56,205 nt of DNA from Treponema sp. GTDB taxonomy: Bacteria; Spirochaetota; Spirochaetia; Treponematales; Breznakiellaceae. This document shows, piece after piece, positions 39,246 through 46,712 of the stretch. Each line of letters opens with the position of its first letter. Positions within the stretch are counted from its first letter, which is position 1. The position numbers and the translations under genes were made by a program. The stretch spans positions 1 through 56,205 of the forward strand of contig JAITJW010000056.1 of assembly GCA_031278715.1 (NCBI GenBank), given 5' to 3'. The notes beneath the pieces are model-generated. The model did no database searches and had not been told where the DNA came from. It saw only the letters and a list, made by a program, of their open reading frames with translations.

Positions 39246-40532
39246 TTACCACAAATTACCATCACTGTCGAAGGGCCAGTCCTCAGGACCGCTTTGTATC
39301 TCCAGCCGGGCCGGAGCCTCCCCTTCCATGACCTCGGATATCCGGAAAGTTTCGGTGTGGAGGCTGTCGGCGATACGGATGATCCGGGGAAGGGCAGGGT
39401 CGCCGCCGACACAGGTCCGCAGGGCAAGCTGCACTGCCTCACGGTCGCTTTCCAGAATACAGGGAATCCGCGCAAAGTCGATGCCCCGGCTGGTAACGGC
39501 GTTCACGTAGGTAGCCTCGAAATCTATCTTGTTGAAGAGCCGCCGGGTAGTGGTGTGGGCGGCCCCAATGCCCATAGCGGCGCCGTGGGTTTCATCGGTA
39601 AGGTCCAGCACGACGGTACGGTTGGCCCTGAGCCCCCCGGTAACCCAGGGGGAACAGGGGCTGGGACCGGTGATATTGGGGTCCATGCCATCCCCGGAAA
39701 TGTCCTTGCCGATCCGGTCCACCACAAGTACATCGGCACTGTCAAAGGGGATAAGGGGCAGGCGGGAACGGGCCTCGTTGAGAAGGGCCGGTTCACTCAT
39801 CTCAATCTCATCAGGCCGCAGGGCGGCGAATTTACAGGTTTGGCCGTAGGCGTTCTCCAGGATTCCGAAGCCCAGGACCACCGGGGCGTATGCAATGATG
39901 GCTTTACCGAAGAGGAGGACCATCTCCGCCATATATTCAAAACCGTTCTGGTGGCAGATCTCCGCCCCCTCCCGTTTGCCTAAACCGATGGCCATCATCT
40001 TCATAAGCCCGCTTTCGTAGGGGCCGCGAAAATCGGTATGGGGTTTGATCCGGCCTGCCACAATGATACCGTCGGCCCCCGCGGCGTTTTTGTCGATCCG
40101 CACATCGTAACGTTTCCCCCCGGGGCCGGGTTCACTCCGGCCCAGCGCCACGGTTTCCATCGAGGAAACAATGGGACAGCCCAGGGATTCTTCGGTAAGG
40201 CCGTAAGCGGCAAGCAGGGTCCGCTGTCCCCCGGCGCTAGCGCCGCCGTGACTGCCCATAGCGGGAACCACAAAGGGATAGGCCCCGCGGGACTTAACAA
40301 AGGCGGCAATGGCCCCGGTAATGAGGGCTATGTTTGCCACCCCCCGGCTACCGCAGGTAATGGCGTAACGTTTGCCGGGTTGTACCGGGTTCCCAAGTTC
40401 CGGACGGGACAAGCGGGCCTTCACTTCTCCGGGAATATCCTCCGGTTCGATATGCTCCCGATCAAAGAACTGCCGTACCCTGATCATCCGGGGGAGACGG
40501 ACTTCCGCACACAAGCGGCTGATGATCCCCAT
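39246..40532 (-). CDS. LarA-like (DUF2088) lactate-racemase-domain protein
   Basis: 428 residues. ITCGSRGVANIALITGAI, VPAMGSHGGASAGGQRTLL, the IKPHTDFRGPYESGLMKMM region and DVLVVDRIGKDISGDGMDPN resemble proteins of the LarA/DUF2088 superfamily. I could not locate the Lys and His set that holds the nickel-pincer cofactor in LarA, so racemase activity is not assured. ATG 40532 has GGAGG five bases upstream; a TTG four codons earlier would overlap it. No LarB/C/E genes lie nearby. Confidence 0.8.
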   Translation of the reverse strand: MGIISRLCAEVRLPRMIRVRQFFDREHIEPEDIPGEVKARLSRPELGNPVQPGKRYAITCGSRGVANIALITGAIAAFVKSRGAYPFVVPAMGSHGGASAGGQRTLLAAYGLTEESLGCPIVSSMETVALGRSEPGPGGKRYDVRIDKNAAGADGIIVAGRIKPHTDFRGPYESGLMKMMAIGLGKREGAEICHQNGFEYMAEMVLLFGKAIIAYAPVVLGFGILENAYGQTCKFAALRPDEIEMSEPALLNEARSRLPLIPFDSADVLVVDRIGKDISGDGMDPNITGPSPCSPWVTGGLRANRTVVLDLTDETHGAAMGIGAAHTTTRRLFNKIDFEATYVNAVTSRGIDFARIPCILESDREAVQLALRTCVGGDPALPRIIRIADSLHTETFRISEVMEGEAPARLEIQSGPEDWPFDSDGNLW

Positions 40533-40544
40533 GCCCGCCTCCAA

Positions 40545-40837
40545 TTTTTTCTACATGCCGCTCTCAGGATAACACCGGGGGCCGAGGTATGCAATATTGA
40601 AGTGAGGAGGAGAAAGCATGGCGGCCTATCGTAATCCAATTCTATCAAATCAGTCGGTTTTATTCGTGCCGAGTGCAAGCACCATTAGAGAACAACATAC
40701 CCCGACCGCTTGCGGCGGGCTTGTTGATTTTCGGTTTTGCGCTGGGCGCAAACTCCAGTCCTGCGGGCTTGTGGTTTTTTGTTGGAGCGGAAAGCCCGGT
40801 CCGGCGCTTGCGCCGGATGCGCCCTATGAATTACGTG
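40545..40837. other. Gene-poor intergenic stretch with hairpins and a direct repeat
   Basis: Two perfect hairpins (TTTGCGC/GCGCAAA at 40736-40752 and TCCGGCGC/GCGCCGGA at 40800-40817) and a partly repeated segment (GCGGGCTTGT at about 40716 and 40763) fill this space between the LarA-like and transglutaminase genes. A short frame at 40618 has a strong GAGGAGGAG site, but its product is not protein-like and runs into the next gene. Confidence 0.5.
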
Positions 40838-42118
40838 TTAGTCAAACAGTACGCCCAGCCATTTGGCGCTGTCGCTCATGTTTTTTCCGATGAGGCCCAG
40901 GTCTACCTTGGCTGTGGTTTCCGCCACCAGGTACTCGTTGCCTGCCAGGGGGAAGCGGGCTCCCGGTCCTTCAAGGTCGGCGATGCCCATAGCGTGGCCG
41001 TACTCGCGGGAAACCATGATCCCCGCGGGTATGTGGGCCTGGGCAAGGAACAGGGCCCAGAGCATGGCACGGGAATCGCAGTCGCCTCTGCCTTCGGTTA
41101 TGGCGCTTACCAGGTTTACAAAATCGCTGCCCATAAGGTTCCGCTCGTAGTGGAAATTTTGTATGTGGGACAGGGCTTTGGCGGCAAGGGCGTAATCGTC
41201 AAAGTCCGGTACGGTGGGTCCCGGGGCGCCGCGTAGCGCGGCTTTGTTCAGCATGGCTTCGGCGTTCCAGCTTCGTTCCAGTTGAAAGAAGGCGTCTGAA
41301 AGTCGTTCCCAGGAGTCCCGGCAGATCATCCGGTAAAAGCGGCGCCAGGCTTCCTGCCACTGGGTGCTTGTCTCGAATTGGCGCAGTACCTGGAATTCCC
41401 GGTCCACCAGGCTCTGGGCGGCTTCCGCATCTGTGGGGGCAATCCGGGCGGTAACGCCGGTATTGTAAAGCGCTGTTTCTTCCGGTTCAGACCGGGGCCA
41501 GGTAAATTCCGTAATGGGACCCCAGTAGTACTGTTCTGCCGGGGTGGGGGCAATGGAATCCAGGCAGGAGAGGCCGAGAAGTTCCAGTGCGGTATTCCCC
41601 GCCGGTCCGTAGGCCAGGGCCAGGAGTTGGTCTTCGCCGCGATCCACGCAGAGGGCCCAGCCCTGGAAGGCTGTCAGGCGGCCGGTTCCTCCGCTGCGGG
41701 AACGGGGTCTTCCCGCGGCATCCAGGCTGAATTCAAGTCGGACCAGGGCGGTCCGGTGGCCGTGGTAGTCAAAGGCTTCGATTTCCCCGGCTCCGGAACC
41801 TGGTTCTCCGGTTCTGCTTTCAAGGCGGGCGCAGACTGTTTCCAGGCGCGGAACCGGATCTCCGCCTGTCCCGTTCAGGTCCAGTTCAAAGACGGCGCCC
41901 TGCGGGTGGTTAAAGGAAAGCTGTCCGGTTCCCGGCAGTCGGCGCTCCTGGTATCCGGGGGGAAGGTCGATTCGGACACTGCCGAATGGGGAATAGGGCT
42001 CCGCGTGGAGGGAAGCGGGGGAAAGGAATGTAACCAGGCAGAGGGAGAGGAGCAGGAGGCCGGAGGCCCCCCCTGAAACTCCGTTTTTTGGAACATGTGT
42101 CTTTTTTCCGCTTATCAT
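40838..42118 (-). CDS. Secreted transglutaminase-like protein
   Basis: 426 residues. A signal peptide (about 18-40, with GLLLLSLCLVTFLSPASLHA) leads to a beta-rich N-terminal domain (40-210) and a helical C-terminal domain. GRGDCDSRAMLWALFLAQAH carries the Cys, and SREYGHAMGIAD a His followed further on by EYLVAETTAKVD, in the order of the transglutaminase-like Cys-His-Asp protease/transferase fold. It is probably periplasmic and may process proteins or peptides. No Shine-Dalgarno; its ATG is only 35 bases from the divergent rluA start, so the two promoters must overlap. Confidence 0.8.
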   Translation of the reverse strand: MISGKKTHVPKNGVSGGASGLLLLSLCLVTFLSPASLHAEPYSPFGSVRIDLPPGYQERRLPGTGQLSFNHPQGAVFELDLNGTGGDPVPRLETVCARLESRTGEPGSGAGEIEAFDYHGHRTALVRLEFSLDAAGRPRSRSGGTGRLTAFQGWALCVDRGEDQLLALAYGPAGNTALELLGLSCLDSIAPTPAEQYYWGPITEFTWPRSEPEETALYNTGVTARIAPTDAEAAQSLVDREFQVLRQFETSTQWQEAWRRFYRMICRDSWERLSDAFFQLERSWNAEAMLNKAALRGAPGPTVPDFDDYALAAKALSHIQNFHYERNLMGSDFVNLVSAITEGRGDCDSRAMLWALFLAQAHIPAGIMVSREYGHAMGIADLEGPGARFPLAGNEYLVAETTAKVDLGLIGKNMSDSAKWLGVLFD

Positions 42119-42141
42119 GGCAGTTTCAATATCGGTATAAT
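42112..42141 (+). promoter_or_regulatory. Promoter of the RluA gene
   Basis: TTATCA at 42112-42117, an 18-base spacer and a perfect TATAAT at 42136-42141. The start point would be near 42148, giving a leader of six bases or none (TTG codons occur at 42148 and 42151). It overlaps the 5' end of the divergent transglutaminase-like gene. Confidence 0.5.
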
Positions 42142-42153
42142 TCCTCCTTGTTG

Positions 42154-42849
42154 ATGAAACGTATCGAAGTGCTGTTTGAAAACGGGGATTGTCTGGTCCT
42201 CAATAAACCCGCTGGTCTGGCGGTTCAGGGTGGGAAAGGGGTAACGATCTCCCTGGACCGGATTCTTGAAGCCGAATTTACACCGCGGCCCCTTCTGGTT
42301 CACCGGCTGGACCAGGACACCTCCGGTCTGATTCTTGTGGCGAAAAGCCGGGAAGTCGCGGCCCGTTTTTCCGCCCTTTTTGCCGGAACGTGTAAGCGGT
42401 CGGGTGTTCCGGACGCGGTGGGGGGTATTCGGAAGGTATACCTGGCCGTCTGTGCGGGGCATCCCGAACCGGCACGGGGGATCATCCGGCTGGCTTTGGA
42501 AATGCGGGGCGGTACAAAGGAGTCCGGGACAAGGTACCGTGTGCTGGGGGGGCTTCCGCTTCCGGGGGGAGGGGAGTGTTCCCGGCTGGAACTGGAACTG
42601 GAAACCGGGCGGACCCACCAGATACGCCGTCATCTGGCCTATACCGGGTGTCCTATTCTGGGGGACGGTAAATACGGGGACTTTAGCCGTAACAAGGTTC
42701 TCCGGAAGGCCCTGGGCCTTAAACACCTGCTGCTTCACGCCTTCCGGCTCTACATTCCCGAAAGTCTGGCCGGTTTTGCCGGGGGTATTGATATATGTGC
42801 CCCTCTGCCCGGCTATTTTACCCCTTTTGGTCCCTGGCCCGGACCCTGA
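42154..42849 (+). CDS. RluA-family pseudouridine synthase
   Basis: 231 residues. LVLNKPAGLAVQGG, LVHRLDQDTSGLILVAKS with the catalytic Asp, KVYLAVCAGHPEP and LETGRTHQIRRHLAYTGCPI are diagnostic. No S4 domain, so it is the short form. It isomerises uridines in rRNA or tRNA; the exact target is not readable. ATG 42154 chosen, no Shine-Dalgarno. Confidence 0.93.
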   Translation: MKRIEVLFENGDCLVLNKPAGLAVQGGKGVTISLDRILEAEFTPRPLLVHRLDQDTSGLILVAKSREVAARFSALFAGTCKRSGVPDAVGGIRKVYLAVCAGHPEPARGIIRLALEMRGGTKESGTRYRVLGGLPLPGGGECSRLELELETGRTHQIRRHLAYTGCPILGDGKYGDFSRNKVLRKALGLKHLLLHAFRLYIPESLAGFAGGIDICAPLPGYFTPFGPWPGP

Positions 42850-42877
42850 CCGGACCTGGAGCGGACCCGGAGCGCCA

Positions 42878-42907
42878 TTGACATGGGGCAGCTCTTTTTT
42901 CCATGAT
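42878..42907 (+). promoter_or_regulatory. Promoter of the DUF4912/GH57 pair
   Basis: TTGACA at 42878-42883, an 18-base spacer and CATGAT at 42902-42907. The predicted start is about 42914, four bases before the ATG at 42918. This makes an ATG at 42903 an unlikely start. Confidence 0.45.
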
Positions 42908-42917
42908 GTTGCCCTGT

Positions 42918-43610
42918 ATGGTGGATAAATCTCGTCTTGTCCGGCCCTATCTCGACAGCCTTACTACACGGGAGCTGGTCCGGATAGCCGATAGTTGCGG
43001 TATTGATATTCCCTCCTATTTGGAACGGATATTCATTATCGAGGAACTGCTGGATTACGCCAGGGCGGAGGAGGATGGAGATGAGGACGGGGGGGAGAGT
43101 CTTGTAGAATCTCCTGACTATCTTGAAACCGCCCCCATTCCCCGGCGTTACAATATTACGTTCATAGATGTGATGATTCGGGATCCTCTGTGGGTCTTTG
43201 TGTTTTGGGAGGTAAAAGAACACGATGGGGAAATTATTGAAATGGATCCCGATTTTTCCGGTTACTACTTGCGGGTAAAACCTGAACGGGAGAACGGGCC
43301 GGTCCGTAAGGATTTTCCCTCCATGATCCAGATTGACCCCGGTGAGACGGCCCGTTACCTGGGTTTTTCCGAATACCCGGCCCGCTCCGGGGGATTCCGC
43401 GTCGAACTTTGCGCAGTCTTGGGCGGAAGAACCGATGTTCTTGCCGTTTCGAGGGTTTTCCGCCTTCCGGGGCTTCCCGGTAAGGCTGTCCATGACTGGG
43501 AAGGCGCCAATCCTCCTCCGCTGTTGTCCCTTTCCGGGTTGAACGACTTCCCTATTCTCCGTGACATGGATCGTCTGCCCTACCGCCGTTTTTCCTGTGG
43601 CGAGTCCTGA
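42918..43610 (+). CDS. DUF4912 protein
   Basis: 230 residues. RPYLDSLTTRELVRIADSCG with EELLDYARAEE at the start is followed by a carbohydrate-binding-like beta domain: YNITFIDVMIRDPLWVFVFW, then EVKEHDGEI and GYYLRVKPE. The family contains a DPxWxxxYWE-type core, here DPLWVFVFWEV. DUF4912 genes often sit next to GH57 glucan branching enzymes, as here with a 3-base gap, so a role in glycogen metabolism is inferred. I chose ATG 42918 on promoter position. Confidence 0.85.
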   Translation: MVDKSRLVRPYLDSLTTRELVRIADSCGIDIPSYLERIFIIEELLDYARAEEDGDEDGGESLVESPDYLETAPIPRRYNITFIDVMIRDPLWVFVFWEVKEHDGEIIEMDPDFSGYYLRVKPERENGPVRKDFPSMIQIDPGETARYLGFSEYPARSGGFRVELCAVLGGRTDVLAVSRVFRLPGLPGKAVHDWEGANPPPLLSLSGLNDFPILRDMDRLPYRRFSCGES

Positions 43611-43613
43611 TCT

Positions 43614-45290
43614 ATGCCCGCCGATCCTGTTATTTCCGTGGTGCTGGAAGCCCACGAACCGTTTTTTTGTAAAACTTTTTCCGCCTGTTCCGGCTGTTTT
43701 ACCAACACGGCAAATCCCGCCTGCGGCATAGGTTCCTCCCTTGAGGAGATACGTTTTTTTGAAAGTCTTTCGGAAACCTATCTTCCCCTGCTGGAAATGC
43801 TGGAACGTCTGGACCGGGACCGGGTGCCTTTCCGGCTGGGTATTTCCGTTTCCCCCATCCTCTGCCACCATTTGGAAGATCAGGAACTTCTGGGGCGCTA
43901 CCTTGACTACACCGCCAGGCAAATCGAATTCGGCAAGCATGAGATGCGCCGTTACCGGAACAATGAGCGGCTGAAAAAACTTGCACAGTACTACTGCGAC
44001 AGGATCATAGAGCGGCGTTTTAACTTTTCCGAGCGTTACGACGGTAATATTCTCAAGGTTCTGAATACGTTCCAGCGCAAGGGGAAAATCGAACTACTGG
44101 CGGCTGCGGCGACTCACGCTTTTTTGCCGTTTTACGTTTCCTACCCGGAGGCTGTTCAGGCCCAGATTGAGGTGGCCCTGTCCTCGTATCACCGCTGCTT
44201 TGGCAAATTCCCCCAGGGGTTTTTTTTAAGCGAAATGGGCTGGACTGGGGAACTGGAACGGCCGCTGCGTTCCTACAACCTGGGCTACACGATTGTGGAA
44301 GCCCACGGTCTTATATACGGTGATCCTCCTGCACAGAAGGGGAGTTTTTATCCTGTCAGGACCCCGCGTGGGATTTTTGTGCTGGGCCGTGAATACTACA
44401 GCGGAGAAGATCTGCAGGAACTTTCCGGGGGCGTCCTCTACCGGGACAACCTGAGGGATTCCGGCTACGATCTGCCTGCCGCCAGCGTTGGCCCCTTTCT
44501 GGGGCCCGGCGGGGCGCGGGGACCTACGGGTTACAAATACTACACACGGGGCGCAGGGGCTTTGGGCGCGGGGTCCGGGTGGGCCGGGGGTCCGGCAGCG
44601 CCGGATTCTGCCGCCGGTATTTACAATCCTGCTGCCGCCAGAGGCCAGGCCGCACGGGGCGCGGAGATATTTCTCAGGCGGTGCCTGTCCCGGCTCAAGT
44701 CCGCCGCCGCGCTGATGGACGGGGCGCCTCTGTGTCTGTGCGTATTCAAGGCCGGCGAACTGGGCCGTTCCTGGTACGAAGGTTTTGATTTTCTCGAACA
44801 GTTCTTCCGGCAGGGGGCGCAGATTGAGGGGCCGCGTTTCATGACTCCCGCGGAATTCCTCTACAAACAACAGGTTACGAATTTCCAAACCACGCTTCCC
44901 GCGTACTCTTCCGGGGGCTTCAACGGTTACGGGGAGACATGGCTTCACGTGTCGAACGATTGGATGTACCGCCACACATTTCGGGCCCTTGAACGGATGA
45001 TAGAACTGGCCGAGCGTTTTCCCGACAATACAGGTCTTAAAGAACGGGCCCTAAACCAGGCCGCACGGGAAATACTTCTGGTCCTGTCCTCCGACTGGCC
45101 GGGGATGCTGTACCGTCAGGAATCTTCGGCCCTGGCTGTTTCCTGCATAGAGGATGCTTTGAGGAATTTTACGACGATCTACGAGGCACTGGGCAGTAAT
45201 TACATAAGTACCGAATGGCTTACCAATCTGGAAAAACGCCACAATATCTTTCCCCACATCAATTACCGTATCTTCAGGCGGAAAAAATAG
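43614..45290 (+). CDS. GH57 family protein, glycogen branching-enzyme-like but atypical
   Basis: 558 residues. GH57 features: VVLEAHEPFF near the start, the FFESLSETYLPLLEMLERL region, ISVSPILCHHLEDQELLG, and the nucleophile segment GFFLSEMGWTGELERPL with Glu. The usual acid/base segment (D-x-E-L-F-G-H-W-W-x-E-G in branching enzymes) reads KAGELGRSWYEG, so the catalytic Asp and the His appear replaced. A Gly/Ala-rich insertion (about residues 290-345, with PGGARGPTGYKYYTRGAG) precedes it. C-terminal DUF1957-like helices are intact. It may bind glucan without branching it, or use another acid. Confidence 0.87.
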   Translation: MPADPVISVVLEAHEPFFCKTFSACSGCFTNTANPACGIGSSLEEIRFFESLSETYLPLLEMLERLDRDRVPFRLGISVSPILCHHLEDQELLGRYLDYTARQIEFGKHEMRRYRNNERLKKLAQYYCDRIIERRFNFSERYDGNILKVLNTFQRKGKIELLAAAATHAFLPFYVSYPEAVQAQIEVALSSYHRCFGKFPQGFFLSEMGWTGELERPLRSYNLGYTIVEAHGLIYGDPPAQKGSFYPVRTPRGIFVLGREYYSGEDLQELSGGVLYRDNLRDSGYDLPAASVGPFLGPGGARGPTGYKYYTRGAGALGAGSGWAGGPAAPDSAAGIYNPAAARGQAARGAEIFLRRCLSRLKSAAALMDGAPLCLCVFKAGELGRSWYEGFDFLEQFFRQGAQIEGPRFMTPAEFLYKQQVTNFQTTLPAYSSGGFNGYGETWLHVSNDWMYRHTFRALERMIELAERFPDNTGLKERALNQAAREILLVLSSDWPGMLYRQESSALAVSCIEDALRNFTTIYEALGSNYISTEWLTNLEKRHNIFPHINYRIFRRKK

Positions 45291-45312
45291 CGTTACGATG
45301 CGGCAGACCGTT

Positions 45313-46632
45313 CTAAAAATCCAGTTGTTGAAGGGTTTCCATACGGCGCTGCAGGGCCAGGGCTTCTTCCACCACGGCAAGGCCCAGGGCGGCGGGGAGG
45401 TAACGGCTGTCCAGTTCCAGGGCCTGTTTCCAACACTCTCTGGCTTCCTCGTACCGGTTCAGGGCATAGGCGTCCAGGCCCTCAAGGTACAGGGCGTCCA
45501 CTTTATCGGCCTTCGCAGCCCTGCCCTGATCCCCCAGGTCCACGCGGATTGCCATGCTCAGGCGGCTTAGCATCTGAATCCTGGTAAGCATATCCACGCT
45601 GTAATTTATATCCAGGGCAAGGTTTCCGGACGATCCGGTGTTTCCGGTTTCCCGGTTCCAGCCGGTGATGTTCAGGGTACTTCCCAGAACCAGGCGGCAG
45701 GATCCGTTTTTCATACGGATTCCGCCCTGCATGGTCAAAAACCCGGTAAGGTCAACGGCAAGGCCCAGGGCCCAATAGGGTTTTTCCGAAAGCTTAATAT
45801 TCTCCAGGTTAAGGGGCAGGAAAAAATCGAAGGAAAAAAGCAGGGTCCGGATCGGCTTGTAGGCCAGGGCTGCCGTGATTGTCGTGGGGAGTCCTTCCCC
45901 CCTGACCGGGGGGCCTATATTCCGTATAACAAGGCTTAGCGAGCTGTTCTTTTCCCGGCGGGCACGGTAGAACTTCAACAGATCGAAACGGGTAAGGAGT
46001 CCGATATCGGCCATCATCATAGCGGCCGACTGTTCCCACCCGGAACCGCTTGACGGTTTTCCGCTTTCACTATCCGCAAAATCGGGGACAAAGCGGAAGG
46101 CCCCTTTCAGATTAAGTCCCAGGGAAAGGCCGGAAAAATTGTAATCCGGAAAGAAGTTGTAAGAACCGTTCAGAATGGTTTCCGCCTCAGAATAGTACCC
46201 CTTGGACACACGATTCCCCAAAATATCGTATTCACTAAAGGGGGTGTAGAGCCACCTTGCCCCGGCTGCCAGTCCCAGGTTCCCGATCCGGTAGGTAAAA
46301 ACCAGGCCTTCAATTTTGGTATCCGCTATCCAGTTGTTGTGAAAAAAGGCAAGTTCCGAGCGGTCCAGACGGGAAGATGCGGCGGGGTTGCATTCCAGAA
46401 ACGAAGCGTCGTCGGCCACTGCGCCGAAGGAAGATGCCAGCGCCTCCGCCCGGCCCCCGATAGGTATGTTGAGCAGGGGAAAGGCGGTAAGGCCGGCGTT
46501 ATCGTCGGCGCCGTAGATAGCGTCAAGGTAAGCGGCTATATCGCCGTAGGCATCGCTGTCAAAATCCAGGGCCCCGGTACCGGCGCCTGAAAAAAAACAC
46601 AGGAAAAGCGCTATGTAACATCGTTTTTTCAT
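45313..46632 (-). CDS. UPF0164-type outer-membrane protein with C-terminal TPR
   Basis: 439 residues. A signal peptide (MKKRCYIALFLCFFSGAG) is followed by IPIGGRAEALASSFGAVADD and ECNPAASSRLDRSELAFFHN, a FadL-like barrel opening as in the Treponema UPF0164 family. Alternating aromatic/hydrophobic strands and gaps run to about residue 360. The last 65 residues look like a TPR (ALYLEGLDAYALNRYEEARE, CWKQALELDSRYLPAALGLA). UPF0164 barrels are proposed hydrophobic-compound transporters of the outer membrane. It is divergent from the large repeat protein gene, 80 bases away. Confidence 0.85.
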   Translation of the reverse strand: MKKRCYIALFLCFFSGAGTGALDFDSDAYGDIAAYLDAIYGADDNAGLTAFPLLNIPIGGRAEALASSFGAVADDASFLECNPAASSRLDRSELAFFHNNWIADTKIEGLVFTYRIGNLGLAAGARWLYTPFSEYDILGNRVSKGYYSEAETILNGSYNFFPDYNFSGLSLGLNLKGAFRFVPDFADSESGKPSSGSGWEQSAAMMMADIGLLTRFDLLKFYRARREKNSSLSLVIRNIGPPVRGEGLPTTITAALAYKPIRTLLFSFDFFLPLNLENIKLSEKPYWALGLAVDLTGFLTMQGGIRMKNGSCRLVLGSTLNITGWNRETGNTGSSGNLALDINYSVDMLTRIQMLSRLSMAIRVDLGDQGRAAKADKVDALYLEGLDAYALNRYEEARECWKQALELDSRYLPAALGLAVVEEALALQRRMETLQQLDF

Positions 46633-46676
46633 GTAAATTAATTGTAAGACACAACCGGGAACAGGGTTTTGCACTA

Positions 46677-46705
46677 TTCCGGTATTTCCTGTTTCTCAGT
46701 ATAAT
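46677..46705 (+). promoter_or_regulatory. Promoter of the repeat protein/SpoIIE operon, predicted leaderless
   Basis: Perfect TATAAT at 46700-46705 with a poor -35 (TTCCGG) 17 bases upstream. The expected start, 46712, is one base before the GTG. Confidence 0.45.
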
Positions 46706-46712
46706 TAACAGC

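Noticed and set aside
40618-40893. Short plus-strand frame with a good GAGGAGGAG site
   Set aside because: Product is not protein-like and overlaps the end of the transglutaminase-like gene; kept only as a note on the spacer.
42813-43940. 375-codon minus-strand frame
   Set aside because: Antisense to the DUF4912 gene and the start of GH57, both supported by motifs.
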